Assembly: GCA_015179045.1 (NCBI GenBank)
Contig: WHUZ01000004.1
Coordinates: 744,001 to 808,000, forward strand
Length of the DNA stretch: 64,000 bases
Reading direction: 5' to 3'
Origin: Kalaharituber pfeilii
Lineage: Eukaryota > Ascomycota > Pezizomycetes > Pezizales > Pezizaceae
The notes beneath the pieces are model-generated. The model had not been told where the DNA came from, did not search any database, and saw nothing but the letters and a program-made list of their open reading frames with translations. Shown piece after piece: positions 1-10,636 of this stretch (positions are counted from its first letter, which is position 1; the number at the start of each line of letters is the position of its first letter). Made by a program: the position numbers and the translations under genes.

Positions 1-1
1 T

Positions 2-1765
2 GAGATGATGAAGGAACGGCCGGAGCCGGAGCTGCTGAGGGTGCCCTTGGCGCAGACGTGTTTGGCGGTCAAGGCAATGGGGGTGAAAGATGTAGGAGCG
101 TTTTTGGAGAGTGTGTTGACGCCACCGGAGGTCGGGGCTGTGGAAGTGGCGATGAAGATGCTGGAGAGGATCGGGGCAGTGAGAGGGGGACAGTTGACGG
201 CGCTGGGGAGGCACATGGTAAAGAACTATCCTAAACCCTGTATGATGTTTTGCTGATTTCACTGTCGCTGTACAGGCAATGATACCCGCGGATCTGAAAT
301 GTGCAAAGCTTCTGATTTATGGCATCATCTTCAACTGCATAGAACCATGTCTCACCATTGCGGCTATCTTGTCTACCAAATCCCCCTTCGTGTCCCCCAT
401 CGACAAGCGGAAAGAAGCAAAACTGTATACCCCCTCATTCTCCTCCCTATAACCCATCTCCCCTTCTACCTACCCTCCTCACTGACACCCCCCCGCCTTA
501 TCCCCAACAGCGCCCGCACCAAATTCGCCCCCGCCGAAGGTGACGTCCTTTGCGACCTCTACGCCTACATGACCTGGTCCATCTTCCGCTCGACCGGCAC
601 CACTACCACGAACCTCAAAATCTGGTGCGAAAACAACTTTCTGTCTCACCACGCTCTTCTCGACATTGCCTCCACGAGGTACCAACTACTCTCCTCCCTC
701 AAGGAAGCTGGATTAATCCCTCTCACATATGAACCCCCCGTCCCTGCGAACTCTTCCTTAACCACAACTAATATCAACGCCGTTCCCCCCCCACCACGTC
801 CATCTCCATTTGCACTAATCGACGGCGAAGAAAACCTCATCTTGCTCGACCAGGAACCTGAGCCTCCTCGAGTGGCCACTCCACCAGGGGCCGCACCAGC
901 AGCCCCCCTCGAACCCCCACCGCCATCTAACTCCCTCCTCCGCGCCCTCCTCGCCGCATCCTTTTCTCCCTCTATCGCCCGCATCGTGCTCCCCCCAACC
1001 AAATACGCCACTTTGTCCACGGGCACTCTGGCGGTGGACCCGGAAGCCAAGACCATAAAGTACTTTGTGCAGTCCTCCCCCGGGTTTTCTGGGCGCGTGT
1101 TTATACACCCTTCATCGACGCTGTTTGACGCTCAATCCTTTACGCAAAATTCTTGTTTTCTGTCGTACTTTACCAAGGCCGGCTTCGGGTCCGGCACAGC
1201 CGCAACCACGAACACCGCAGACAAACCCGCCACAGAGACCAAGCCCACTCCCAGTCCTATGGGTGCCGGTGCGGGTGGAGGAGGTGGAGGTGGAGGAGGT
1301 GGAGGCGGAGGAGGTGGAGGCGGAGGAGGCGGAGGTGGCGGTGGTGGTGGCGGTAGTGGTGGTGGAGGGAGGATCTTCATCCGCGAGCTTATCCCCACCC
1401 CACCATACCCGCTGCTGCTCCTTGCCGGCGCCCTCGCCCTCGACTACCACGGCCGCGGCATGTCCATTGACGGCTGGATCCGTCTTCGGGGATGGGGCCG
1501 TATCGGCGTGCTCGTCGGCATGCTGAGGCGGCTGCTGGATGGCGCTCTATATGAGCGGTTTGCGAATTTGGGAAAGGGGGGAGCGGATGAGGGCGGCGGT
1601 GGTGGCGGTGGATATGTGGGTATTGGCGGGGGAGACAAGGAACGGGAGGTGGTGGACATTGTTAGGAGATTAGTGGAGGGAGGGGGGGGTAGTGGGGCGT
1701 GTATGTGTGTGTGTGGGAAGTGCAGAATTGAAGGGATCAGAAAACCAGACAGGCAGGCAGTGTAG
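2..1765 (+). CDS. DEAH-box ATP-dependent RNA helicase, C-terminal part (3 exons, 5' end outside window)
   Basis: Exons read as 2-217, 276-424 and 511-1765. The first exon gives the winged-helix/HA2 segment typical of DEAH helicases (RVPLAQTCLAVKAMGVKDVG, then TPPE and LTALGRHM). Splicing GTAAAG...ACAG continues it as AMIPADLKCAKLLIYG and LTIAAILSTKSPFVSP, a hallmark of the DHX57/YLR419W-like subgroup. The second intron (425-510) joins KEAK to LARTKF. Exon 3 ends with the C-terminal OB-fold region, here interrupted by a long glycine run (1266-1370) encoded by a GGN microsatellite. The helicase core lies upstream of the window. Family members unwind structured RNA using ATP. The stop at 1763-1765 is followed by AT-rich DNA. 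The sequence from the first intron onward is duplicated in inverted orientation at 14839-16357. The extreme C-terminus is low-complexity, so the true stop is less certain than the body. Confidence 0.85.
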
Positions 1766-2692
1766 GCAAAGTAGGATAAAGGGTATGCGGGTAGTCCAAT
1801 ACTTCTAATGTTGCCACGAGTTACTGTGTTTATGATTTGGAGGCTCGTTACATACTCACGCTCAAACTCGCTATCGTACTCAGACATGATGGGGTAATTT
1901 AACAATTAGACCCCCAGTAGTTGAGTACGTGATGGCGCATTAATTCGATCACCAACGACAATGGCACCACCTATGAACATGTGCGATACATCACTTTGCC
2001 ATTGGCCTTGGGTCATGATGATCGTATTGAATAGATAGTATTGGGATGGTTGAGGGTAATAGTTCAGGGTTTAGCGGGAACAGTAGTATTCTCTGGCGAT
2101 ATTTAATGATGAAATGTGATCTATATAGTGGGTAAAATGTTAGCTTCGTCCCCAGGCGTTGGAAGAAGCCTGCGATTAGGTAACTAGCTGATCATGTGAC
2201 TTGCCAAGAACTGTAAATACAATAAACCCCAAAAATTTAAGCTCTCAACTCGCTCAAAATAATTTTGCTTACTAACCAGATTACTAGTGTGTCACGTGCC
2301 CCAGGACTAAAAACAGCCTGGGGAGGAGGCTAGTAAAATGTAAGGTATATTTAAATAGAATTGGAGGGCAAAGAGGGCAGCAAAGGTCAGGGGCTTGCTA
2401 GGACGAGGGGTATGTGAGATGTTAGACAGCGGGCCAAAAGCAGAGAGGGAGGCAGCGGTGCACCGGTGGGGTTCAAAGTGACAGAGAGCGAGGTAGCGGG
2501 CTCACCTATCTGCTGACAGGGAAGAGGGCTGGGTGAAGAGGATACAGTAGGGAAAAGCGGCGGGGGTAGATTGCAGACTGTGCGGGGAAGGCGGTGGGGG
2601 AAGACGGCAGCGTACTGGATGGAGGGATGGCCAGGCCCGAGGGTTCCAACGTGGGCGGTTAATGTGCTGGAAAGGTGGCCAAGACCGATATG
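1766..2692. other. Intergenic, AT-rich, no recognised gene
   Basis: No supported gene. A short reading frame beginning MSEYDSEFERE runs on the minus strand from about 1886 and could be a first exon ending near a GTATGT donor, but no continuation is seen. A longer open frame at 2387-2947 on the minus strand is proline/serine rich, spans the poly-A retroposon at 2702-2767 and is not convincing. The whole stretch is repeated in the right arm. Confidence 0.5.
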
Positions 2693-2701
2693 GAGAAATA
2701 A

Positions 2702-2767
2702 AAAAAACTCACCATAGCCCACAGGGGCGGCAAGCGAGTAGAGATTAAAAAAAAAAAAAAAAAAAAA
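2702..2767 (+). mobile_element. Type-B micro-retroposon (poly-A tailed) with TSD
   Basis: The core reads ACTCACCATAGCCCACAGGG, then a GGCAAGCGAGTA block and a poly-A tail. It is flanked by a direct duplication GAGAAATAA (2693-2701 and 2768-2776). The same core recurs at least eight times in this window. The mirror copy is at about 13837-13902, so insertion predates the palindrome. Confidence 0.75.
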
Positions 2768-2998
2768 GAGAAATAATAATAATAATAATAAAAAATGACC
2801 CCCCGGCCATTTCTGCAATTCTGCATTCTCCATTGCAATCGGCTCTACCCGAAGCGCATTATCAAATCCCATCAAACCTGGTGAGGAACTAGAGTGTTTG
2901 GGAAGGACAGAGGGATCGCGTAGTGTGGTTCCGTGATTCCCAGGCAACTATCTGCAAGTTTGTCTCGTGACCGCGCGCGCAGATATCGTCTCTCTTAC

Positions 2999-3003
<5 letters not shown>

Positions 3004-3035
<32 letters not shown>

Positions 3036-3265
3036 CACATAACCCCGCTTGTAGCACTTGGCCATGGCAGGGTCCCTGGGCAAGCCCTCATAGCCCGGAG
3101 ACAGGCTAAACTAACTCTCTACGTACATGGCCCCCACGCGCCGTCGCCCCCGCTCTCCTAGCTTCTAGAACTTGACCCCGCGCTCTCCTACCTTCTAGAA
3201 CTTGACCCCAGCGAAGAAATTCTCTAAAACGTCATACTCCTCCCCATTCTCCGCCTTTCTTTTCC
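3004..3265 (-). mobile_element. 5'-truncated Tad1-like LINE, 3' end with poly-A
   Basis: The insertion begins with a poly-T run (poly-A on the minus strand) and contains the same 3' UTR as the RNase H-bearing LINE at 50951-51887, including the CCCTGCCATGGCCAAGTGC block next to the tail. It is flanked by a perfect 13 bp target-site duplication TCTCTTACTTACT at 2991-3003 and 3266-3278. A mirror copy is at about 13339-13600. It ends just inside the C-terminal codons of the RNase H ORF. Confidence 0.9.
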
Positions 3266-3282
3266 TCTCTTACTTACTATAT

Positions 3283-3435
3283 GTAGTACTTGACAACACG
3301 TAATCCCGCTTGCAGCTGTCCGCCATGGCAGGGCAGGCCGAGGAATGTCGTTATCATATGTCACATCTCCATTATTATCTTTTATGTACTTAACCCCTCG
3401 CCCATAGGGCGGCATGCGAGTACTGATATAAAGAA
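3283..3435 (-). repeat. Two older retroposon 3' ends side by side
   Basis: Positions 3295-3340 resemble the LINE 3' end (ACGTAATCCCGCTTGCAGCT, CCATGGCAGG). Positions 3390-3425 resemble the type-B core (CGCCCATAGGGCGGCATGCG). Neither keeps a clear poly-A tail or TSD. Both are also in the right arm. Confidence 0.55.
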
Positions 3436-3644
3436 ATTGCGCAATGAGATGACTGTGAAAAAGGTATATACAAGATCTTGATACGAAATTCAATGCATAC
3501 TCATGAACTCTACTTCAGTACCTGTAACTTCAGAGTTCAGGTAACGTAGAAGCTACTACTTCTGTTACGCATCGGCATGAATAGGCTGAGATAAGTATAT
3601 ACTTATGCATGTTGATATACGCAGATGATGTATGTAGTTAACAT

Positions 3645-3840
3645 TATCATGGCCGAATACCTTGTGATTATAACTTGAAACTGTATTTCATGCACGAGCT
3701 ATCCATGGCCAGTAAGAATAATTCTCAGCCATGAACACGGCCATGCATTGTTATGAATATGGCCAATTAGCCATGCCAGCATGGCCCCACGCTTTTGAAG
3801 AACATGGCCATATGGCCGGGTTGGATAGGTACATATATAA
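3645..3840 (+). promoter_or_regulatory. Putative promoter of the F-box-like gene with repeated ATGGCC/GGCCAT motifs and TATA box
   Basis: The hexamer ATGGCC or its complement GGCCAT occurs about nine times in under 200 bp. It is followed by a TATA-like ACATATATAATC at about 3829-3840, some 170 bp before the ATG at 4009. Such clustering suggests repeated factor-binding sites. The motif is itself palindromic-capable, and no factor can be named. Confidence 0.4.
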
Positions 3841-4008
3841 TCACCACTTTCGCTCCAAGTGGGCTTAATCAATCATCCACGCTACCGTCTTCCACACTCA
3901 GCTACTACTCCTTCCACAGACAACTTGTAGTGAGGTTATTAAGCCCTTTACACAACAAGCACGCCGCAACTTATTGAACGCGAGGAATCACGCCACCTTG
4001 AACTGTGT

Positions 4009-4935
4009 ATGATGGATCGCCCAACAGTTGTAGGTACGCGGGTGCATCCTTATTGGTTACCCCCCGAGCACACATTGTATTGGGGTATTCCAGTAACTTA
4101 TATCTCATTAATCAAGGGCCTACACGCCTTTATATCTTACGTCGATCAAGCCGTGCCATTCATCCTCAGCCACCACCACGCTCGCGCTAACCAAGACAGG
4201 GAGGCTAGGGTCAGCTTGGCTGATCTACCAACAGAGGTAATCAACCATGTTCTGGAACACCTTTTGCAGGATGCTCTTAAGGATGGCCTTCATTACTATC
4301 ATGCTACCTGCCAAGATATCATGAAGCTGCTCCTTGTTGATCCTATTAGCAGAAGAGAGGACCCACTCCCTGTGCTAAGCAATGTTGTCCCACTCCTCGA
4401 GCATCCCTATGTGAGACGGCTCCTTGGGGATCGTGTTGTGGTGCTTCCTCTGGGCCTAGAATGCAGGAACGGTACCCCGTTGGCTGGGCTTTCAATGGAG
4501 CTATTGAATGATCCTCAGTTGCAATCTTCTGCCTGGATTGGAGTCCTGGCCGGTGAGCAAGGGAACATATCAAGAGCATACCAGCCTTATGACCCAAATG
4601 GCTACCGCATTCCTACCTTCAGGGCAATAAAGGCTGTCCAGGAGACTCCCGTATCAGCCCGGCAGCCAACTGAGGTTAAACCCCTGCTGTCATCAGCAGA
4701 TGAAGCAGGAGTGAAGCGCATCATTGGAGTTCTAAGGTTGGAACCATCGGAATGTCCAATCTCCTTATCAACCCAAGACTCCTCTGATGATCGCTCTCAG
4801 GGGCTCACTCTGAAGGGATGGACTAAGGCAGAGCTTCAATCTCTCAAGCTTAGGCTTGTCGGCTTTACCTTCCATCAAGTGGGGTACCGGGAAATTCCTG
4901 TACATAGGAGGACGGACATTTGCTTTGATGACTAA
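4009..4935 (+). CDS. F-box-like hypothetical protein, repeated in this window (copy 1, intact)
   Basis: A 308-residue uninterrupted frame. Residues about 66-82 read VSLADLPTEVINHVLEHL, resembling the start of an F-box or F-box-like motif (LPxEV...ILxxL). The rest has no domain I recognise. Leucine-rich stretches such as VVPLLEHPYVRRLLGDRVVV follow, and the protein ends DICFDD. The start at 4009 is the first ATG after the TATA-like box. If F-box-like, the protein would be a substrate adaptor for an SCF ubiquitin ligase; that is inference. Copy 2 (11667-12594) is frameshifted and copy 3 (47319-48053) carries a deletion. The gene moves as part of a 1.75 kb segment found at a distant site, so it may be element cargo rather than a resident gene. 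Confidence 0.6.
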   Translation: MMDRPTVVGTRVHPYWLPPEHTLYWGIPVTYISLIKGLHAFISYVDQAVPFILSHHHARANQDREARVSLADLPTEVINHVLEHLLQDALKDGLHYYHATCQDIMKLLLVDPISRREDPLPVLSNVVPLLEHPYVRRLLGDRVVVLPLGLECRNGTPLAGLSMELLNDPQLQSSAWIGVLAGEQGNISRAYQPYDPNGYRIPTFRAIKAVQETPVSARQPTEVKPLLSSADEAGVKRIIGVLRLEPSECPISLSTQDSSDDRSQGLTLKGWTKAELQSLKLRLVGFTFHQVGYREIPVHRRTDICFDD

Positions 4936-5965
4936 GCGCTAGTTATATAGTAGTTGCATACACTGTTCTGCCTCTTCTTTCATGCTGTCACTGCGATTTT
5001 CTCCCACTGCTACCCCCCGCCCTACAGTACCAATCCAACGCTGGTTGTTTGCTGCTCCCCTATACTTGCATACTTAATACCTGTTGCATCGGTTTCACAT
5101 ATTGGTCATTTTAAGCTGTTCAGCCTCTATCACTTGAATTAAGGAATTAATTATGATGCATATAGTGAAGGATTAACTTATGGTACTAAGGAGTTTCGTT
5201 CACATATGTATAAAGGTCATAGACAAGTACCAAATAAAATGAAGTGGTAAAAGAGAATACATAGGAGAAGTATATATACTATTCTATTTTAGGTTAGCTA
5301 TGTCCCTTTTGGGTTAGATCTCTTCATACTATACCATATTAAGTAGTTATTAAAGGTGGACAATCTGACCGATTCTCATATAAATCTTCTCAACTTTGAC
5401 TTTCAAATCACTAGTACAAAAAATTAAATAAATAGGTATTACTCTATAGAATTATTTTTCATTTACTAAGTTATCATTAGATAGCACAAAACTAATTTTA
5501 TCTATTTCTTTTAGTTGTGATTTGAGTGTTGAAATCGGAATGTCTCCGGAGTGTCTCTGTCTAGTCACTTTCTGACTGGACAGAAGCCGGGATAAGTGAT
5601 GCTAAACTATACAAGTGACCGTTATCTACTAGTACATACAACCCATACTCGGAGTGCAGGGATAAATTGAAATCCCAAATTCTCTTTTTTTTTTTTTTTT
5701 TTTTTAATATATCGTTACTCGACGAATTTTTGTCGAAAAATTGGAATGCCACAGCATCTCACACTGTCCCATCACCAACTATTGCTCTCTTCATATTGCC
5801 TTACCTCACACAACGTATAAGAAGAACAAACAACAATGTCTGTTGCCTCTCTCTTATATGCTCATGAGACTATTGCCACTATGCCAGCCCATATTTAAAA
5901 AATCCTGAGAAGGGTAAAACTTATGAGCTAAATGTGTTGAGAACCGCAGTCGGCTTAAATGTCAC
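4936..5965. other. AT-rich 3' flank of the F-box-like gene, no gene seen
   Basis: No supported coding sequence. It contains a poly-T run at about 5683-5705 flanked by CTCTTT and AATATATCGTTACTCGACGA, possibly an old retroposon tail. The block 4936-5840 travels with the F-box-like gene in the third copy. Confidence 0.5.
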
Positions 5966-6439
5966 TTGCCACTTCATTTAGATAGTACCGGTATTGGAGC
6001 ATTTTCGCAGTTACAGGAGCAGGTTACACTGTATTGCATTGACATACTAAAGCATGAATGGCAAGCTGCATCATCTCCTACTTATAAAGCTTCTGATTCT
6101 GCCAGAGATATGGGAAATGTTGCATGCACCATATGCTCAATTATTCTCCAATATGCTATTCCTTGTCACCATTTTCTACGTATATTTTATTTTCTTGAAG
6201 ATTCAATACCACTATTGCTAATTCATCCTTGTTGGCATCTTGATAAGTCAGCATGGAACCCTCATCAACAATGGACTATGACACTTAATACTACCAAAAG
6301 TTTATTATCTGCACCACTGGTGACACCTAACCTTCTTCCTGATATCCAAGGCCAACATAGCTTTCTTCAGACAGCATACAATCTCGAGAGCCATGCCGCT
6401 GCACAACCTTATCATCTAGTAGCACAACAAGTTCGATAG
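5966..6439 (+). pseudogene. MULE transposase C-terminal fragment with SWIM zinc finger (left arm)
   Basis: The 157-residue frame aligns by eye with the C-terminus of the MULE transposase at 54277-55728. It has the SWIM-type pattern CTICS...YAIPCHHF (CxC...CxH), then PLLLIHPCWHLDKSAWNP, matching PLSLIHSRWYLNSS in the larger protein. The catalytic domain is absent. SWIM fingers in MuDR/Mutator transposases bind DNA or partners. A nearly identical copy sits at 10163-10636. It is in the opposite orientation to the MULE pseudogene at 6861-9174, so it derives from a different insertion. Confidence 0.75.
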
Positions 6440-6860
6440 ATTTAACATACAGTCCAAGAGCTACAAAATCATTGGAAAACTCCTAGTTTTCCAATCACCA
6501 TTTTACCTTCTCTAGAACCAAGCTTCCAGACACAGTCTCGAACAGCATCTGGCACATTGACCTCACGTAATCCAAAACGCATTTATTCAACTCGTGGGCC
6601 TACTGGGGCTGAGGTGGCTGCGGGATGACTCGGGACAGGTACTTTTTACCTGTCCACTCAGGGACAGGTAGTTCCTTGTACGGTAAGTGGATCGCCAGTG
6701 GCGTGCGCTAAAATGCAGAGTTTTCAAGGGTCGTGAGCTCGCATGTACCCAAGTACAACTTGATGTATATATCGAAAATTTGGTAGTTTCCCACTCACGG
6801 CTCTTCTCGTTGGCCTCAGGTACTATCTAAGCTAAGATATTACATACAATACTTGAACAT

Positions 6861-7690
6861 CTAAATAGGTGCAGTGGAAGATACATGGGACCTTGATGCA
6901 ATGAGAATAACATCCTGCGTAGCCTGCGTATCCTCATCAAGCTCAACTACACCTGAGAAGCCTTCCCTACGGCGCTTTCTAGTATTTCTTGCTGCAGCTG
7001 TTCGTTCAGCCAACTCAACCGAGGTTATAGCACGAGCTTTAGCTTTCCCCTTAGTCTTTTTCTGCCGAAATTGATTTAAAGCTGGCAGTACAAATTGCTG
7101 GATAATCGGCTGAGCACCATGACCAGCAGGTGTACTGGTACTGAACATCCGTTGCATGTGGCCGGGATGAGTATGCTGCAAACGTGCAAAGAGCTCTGCC
7201 TTCTCACCAGTAAGGGTACCATGCAACTGTTCTTGGTCATATAATGATCGTAGAAGAAGGTCTCGACCTTGATTAGTATATTGGTCTTGTGGCTGTTGTT
7301 GAGGTATTGCAATACATGGATCTGAAGGTGTTTCTCTGTCGGTCATTGTCCACTCCATTGGTGCTATTGGACCTTTGATTTGCCACCGTGGATGGAGAAG
7401 CTGAAGAGGAATCTGCCGGTTTTCATAGACTATAGGTAGGAGGCGATGTTGACAGGGTAATGCATAACGGTGAATAATTTCGCAGGTACATGGTTCAACC
7501 TCAGAGGATCTAGAGTAAGTATTGTCACTAAGGTATTTATCATGTTGAATTCGGGCTGCATTCCATTCGTATTTGATCTTTTCAATTGCAAAATGTGTAA
7601 CAGTACCTAAAAGAAGCTTAAAGGCACCTTGAGGATCATGAATTCTAGGGACTTTTGTACGGCTTTCGGTTTCTGAGCGTTCAAGGCGAG

Positions 7691-7728
<38 letters not shown>

Positions 7729-9174
7729 CATTACTCGCATGCCGCCTCAAGGCGAGAATGCATAGCATGTAAATACTTCATAAGTCGTGAAGTACATTCA
7801 TCCAAAGTCAGTTGTGGGTTAAGAAATTGCTTCGCTATTGGATGAACTCCTTCATTTCGCTGAGTAGAATTTGCACCTAAGTTGCGATATTGGGATGTAT
7901 AACAGCGGAGGACCTGTTGCTCTTTATCATCCCAATTTTGAGTTAGATATTCCTGCTCTTGTAAATGCAATCGATATAGTAAGTCTGCCTTTGCCTCCTG
8001 CATATTCTCTACTGTAGTAGCTTGAATATAGGCCCAAACAAATCCATGCAATATCTCACGCTGCTCTTTATCATATCATCCACTTTCAGTCAGCCGTTTC
8101 TTGATATTTTGAAACATATGCCATTCACATAGCTGATGTATAGAATATGGCATAGTTTCACTCATTGACTTTATCATTCCTTTGCTTTGGTCACTAATAA
8201 TGACTCGTAGAGGAGGACATCTACCTGCCCATACTAGCTCTTCCATTTGTGAATGAATAAAGTTGAAATCCTCACAACTTTCAGATCGAATAAATGAAAA
8301 CAAGCCGTGAATGTTAGGTTAGTATTAGTAATTCCAATTAAATGAGCAAGAGGCATGCGAAATTGATTATTCCCAAAAGTGGCATCACTTTCAAGTAAAA
8401 AATCTAATGCAAAGCGTTGGCATAAAAGAATCTGTTGTGAATCAATAAAGAAGATCTGCTCTAGTCGGCGTATCACTAGATCTTCCTTACTTTCTTCACT
8501 CCATCTAGTGCGAGTATGAAAGCCTGCCTTTTCTAATGCTGCTAGCATTTGCTCTATCATATTAGAAGGTGTCTTTAAAGATTGAGTACGCTTTGTATCG
8601 TAAAATGACTTAGGATCGAGTGGATGACCTAGTTGAGCTTGAAATCGTAGGTATTCATTATAAATTGCTCCAGCAGATCTGAATTCGGATGCCTCTGCAA
8701 GCTGACGTTGTTGTCCTATATCTCACCATTTATGCTCAGGATAGATATCACCTGCTTGCTCTTCCATAGGATGAACATGCTAACTGTCAGAACCCAGCCT
8801 TTTTGCTTGCTGCTAGTACTACCATCCTTAATATTTTTATAGGATAAGTAACACATCCACTTGCAATCCTTAGCTCGAGACTTAGTTTCACGCTGGCGTA
8901 TAGCATCTTCCAACCTATTCAGATATTAGCTATTGATTGTATTTACTATATTAGATCTCTTAACGTACTTGCATGTATTCCGAACCTTTCCATAATGGAC
9001 ACAGAGATATTCAATTCTACCTTTCTTCTCTGAACCACTTCCAACTACAACTGCAAATCCAGTAACTAATGCATAGTCTTGAAGGCGATGTAATACATCA
9101 TCAACAAAAGCATACTGCTCTCCAGTAATTGGAGTGCTTCGATGAAGTGCAGGAATATCATATCTATCACCCAT
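6861..9174 (-). pseudogene. MULE transposase pseudogene (FAR1/MULE/SWIM architecture)
   Basis: Read on the minus strand it starts MGDRYDIPALHRS, followed by a FAR1-like DNA-binding region (TGFAVVVGSGSEKKGRIEYL and CVHYGKVRNT). The MULE DDE domain has a first Asp in LLESDATFGNN, a second in VIISDQSKGM followed by LCEWHM, and the Glu region in STQRNEGVHP. A SWIM finger follows (CTCEII...ALPCQH, about 7460-7500), then a basic tail (KKTKGKAKARA). It is broken by at least two frameshifts (near 8300 and 8790), a TGA near 8075 and a type-B insertion at 7693-7746. Family members cut and paste by binding their TIRs. This copy should be inactive. Confidence 0.85.
7693..7746 (-). mobile_element. Type-B micro-retroposon inserted in MULE transposase
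   Basis: A poly-T run followed by ATGTCATTACTCGCATGCCG, only 54 bp in all. It is flanked by a 12 bp direct repeat TCAAGGCGAGAA at 7681-7692 and 7747-7758. Removing it plus one duplicate restores the transposase reading context. Confidence 0.9.
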
Positions 9175-9372
9175 ATTGCCTATTTAGGTATAAAAAGATA
9201 TGTGTGGGGGCTAGGTGTTGCTAAGAGGAATGAGACCGAGATGATAGATAATGCTGAGTGAGAATGGGCACAGTGAGCTATTGAATAAGCAGAAAACATA
9301 TGCCAGAACAGTCTCCAAAAGCCTTATATACTATTAAAGCGCTTCGGCCAAGTATTTACAAAATTGCGGCGA

Positions 9373-9406
<34 letters not shown>

Positions 9407-9500
9407 ATCATTCAGCTATTTACTACTGTAGGACGCAGCAACATGTATTACTGGTGGACTTAATGGATGTATGGCCAACTTCGGAGGTAGTGCCGGTTGG

Positions 9501-9737
9501 TGTTACGGAGGTGGTAAACGCAGAAAGTTACCGTCCGCCAGGTCAAAAAGACACTTGACTAGCGATACTCGCTAGTCCTCTGCGTAGCTCATATAGTACT
9601 TATTATGCGACTGCGGCGCCTTTCCGGCTGTCGCATGTCGCTTACGTCGCATATGCGCATTTCGTATGCGCTTGCATTTTTCGCTTTTCACGCGCTCCAC
9701 CGGCCGCCCACACTACGGTCGCGGTGAACCCGTAACA
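9501..9737 (-). mobile_element. Solo LTR of the TRIM family, 237 bp
   Basis: It starts TGTTACGGAGG and ends ACCCGTAACA, so the termini are inverted (TGTTACGG/CCGTAACA). It is flanked by a perfect 5 bp duplication GTTGG at 9496-9500 and 9738-9742. It matches both LTRs of the two-LTR element at 40890-41766 in reverse orientation and sits between the MULE coding region and its right TIR. Confidence 0.9.
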
Positions 9738-10162
9738 GTTGGCGTTGTTGAAAGACCACGCGTCCTGGCTATCAAGTAACTAGTAAGCGATTCCGCGACA
9801 GCAGAGGCGAAAGAGAAAAACCATATCTTCGATATACGTGAAGTTGTACTCGAGTACATGCGAGCTCGCCACCCTTAAAAACTCTGCATTTTAGCGCACG
9901 CCACTGGCGACCCGCTTACCGTACAAGGAACTACCTGTCCCTGAGCAGACAGGTAAAAAGTACCTGTCCCAAGTCATCCCGCAGCCACCTCAGCCCCAGT
10001 AGGCCCACGAGTTGAATAAATGTGTTTTGGATTACGTGAGGTCAATGTGCCAGATGCTGTTCGAGACTGTGTCTGGAAGCTTGGTTCTAGAGAAGGTAAA
10101 ATGGTGGTTGGAAAACTAGGAGTTTTCCAATGATTTTGTAGCTCTTGGACTGTATGTTGAAT

Positions 10163-10636
10163 CTATCGAACTTGTTGTGCTACTAGATGATAAGGTTGTG
10201 CAGCGGCATGGCTCTCGAGATTGTATGCTGTCTGAAGAAAGCTATGTTGGCCTTGGATATCAGGAAGAAGGTTAGGTGTCACCAGTGGTGCAGATAATAA
10301 ACTTTTGGTAGTATTAAGTGTCATAGTCCATTGTTGATGAGGGTTCCATGCTGACTTATCAAGATGCCAACAAGGATGAATTAGCAATAGTGGTATTGAA
10401 TCTTCAAGAAAATAAAATATACGTAGAAAATAGTAACAAGGAATAGCATATTGGAGAATAATTGAGCATATGGTGCATGCAACATTTCCCATATCTTTGG
10501 CAGAATCAGAAGCTTTATAAGTAGGAGATGATGCAGCTTGCCATTTATGCTTTAGTATGTCAATGCAATACAGTGTAACCTGCTCCTGTAACTGCAAAAA
10601 TGCTCCAATACCAGTACTATCTAAATGAAGTGGCAA
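10163..10636 (-). pseudogene. MULE transposase C-terminal fragment with SWIM finger (right arm)
   Basis: The mirror of 5966-6439, with only a few residue changes (for example HEW to HKW and CHHF to CYYF). The HH to YY change removes the SWIM histidine in this copy. It is not expected to be functional on its own. Confidence 0.75.

Larger units (their letters stand above)
216..6790 (+). repeat. Left arm of large inverted repeat (palindrome 1)
   Basis: This arm is mirrored by 9830-16358. Corresponding positions sum to about 16602-16604 over most of the length (for example 3224 pairs with 13380, 4935 with 11667, 6601 with 10001). Identity looks near 99 percent, with differences mainly in homopolymers, the GGN microsatellite and scattered substitutions. 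The outer limit on this side lies at the donor of helicase intron 1 (about 216). Towards the centre identity falls to roughly 93 percent from about 6630 inward, where the MULE TIR begins. Confidence 0.93.
6630..9975 (-). mobile_element. Central MULE with terminal inverted repeats, decayed
   Basis: Inverted sequences at about 6630-6800 and 9835-9975 begin GGGACAGGTACTTTTTACCT and are about 93 percent alike. The block matches the start of the intact MULE TIR at 52866 (CGGGACAGGCACTTTCTGCC). Between them lies a transposase pseudogene on the minus strand, a type-B insertion and a solo TRIM LTR. Outer ends merge with the palindrome arms, so exact termini and target duplication cannot be read. Confidence 0.75.

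Noticed and set aside
1112..1526. Overlapping frames on both strands across the glycine/proline tract
   Set aside because: Shadows of helicase exon 3 created by the GGN microsatellite.
2387..2947. 186-residue open frame on the minus strand (mirrored at 13657-14217)
   Set aside because: It runs through the poly-A retroposon and a TTA microsatellite, has no recognisable domain and no start context; probably non-coding.
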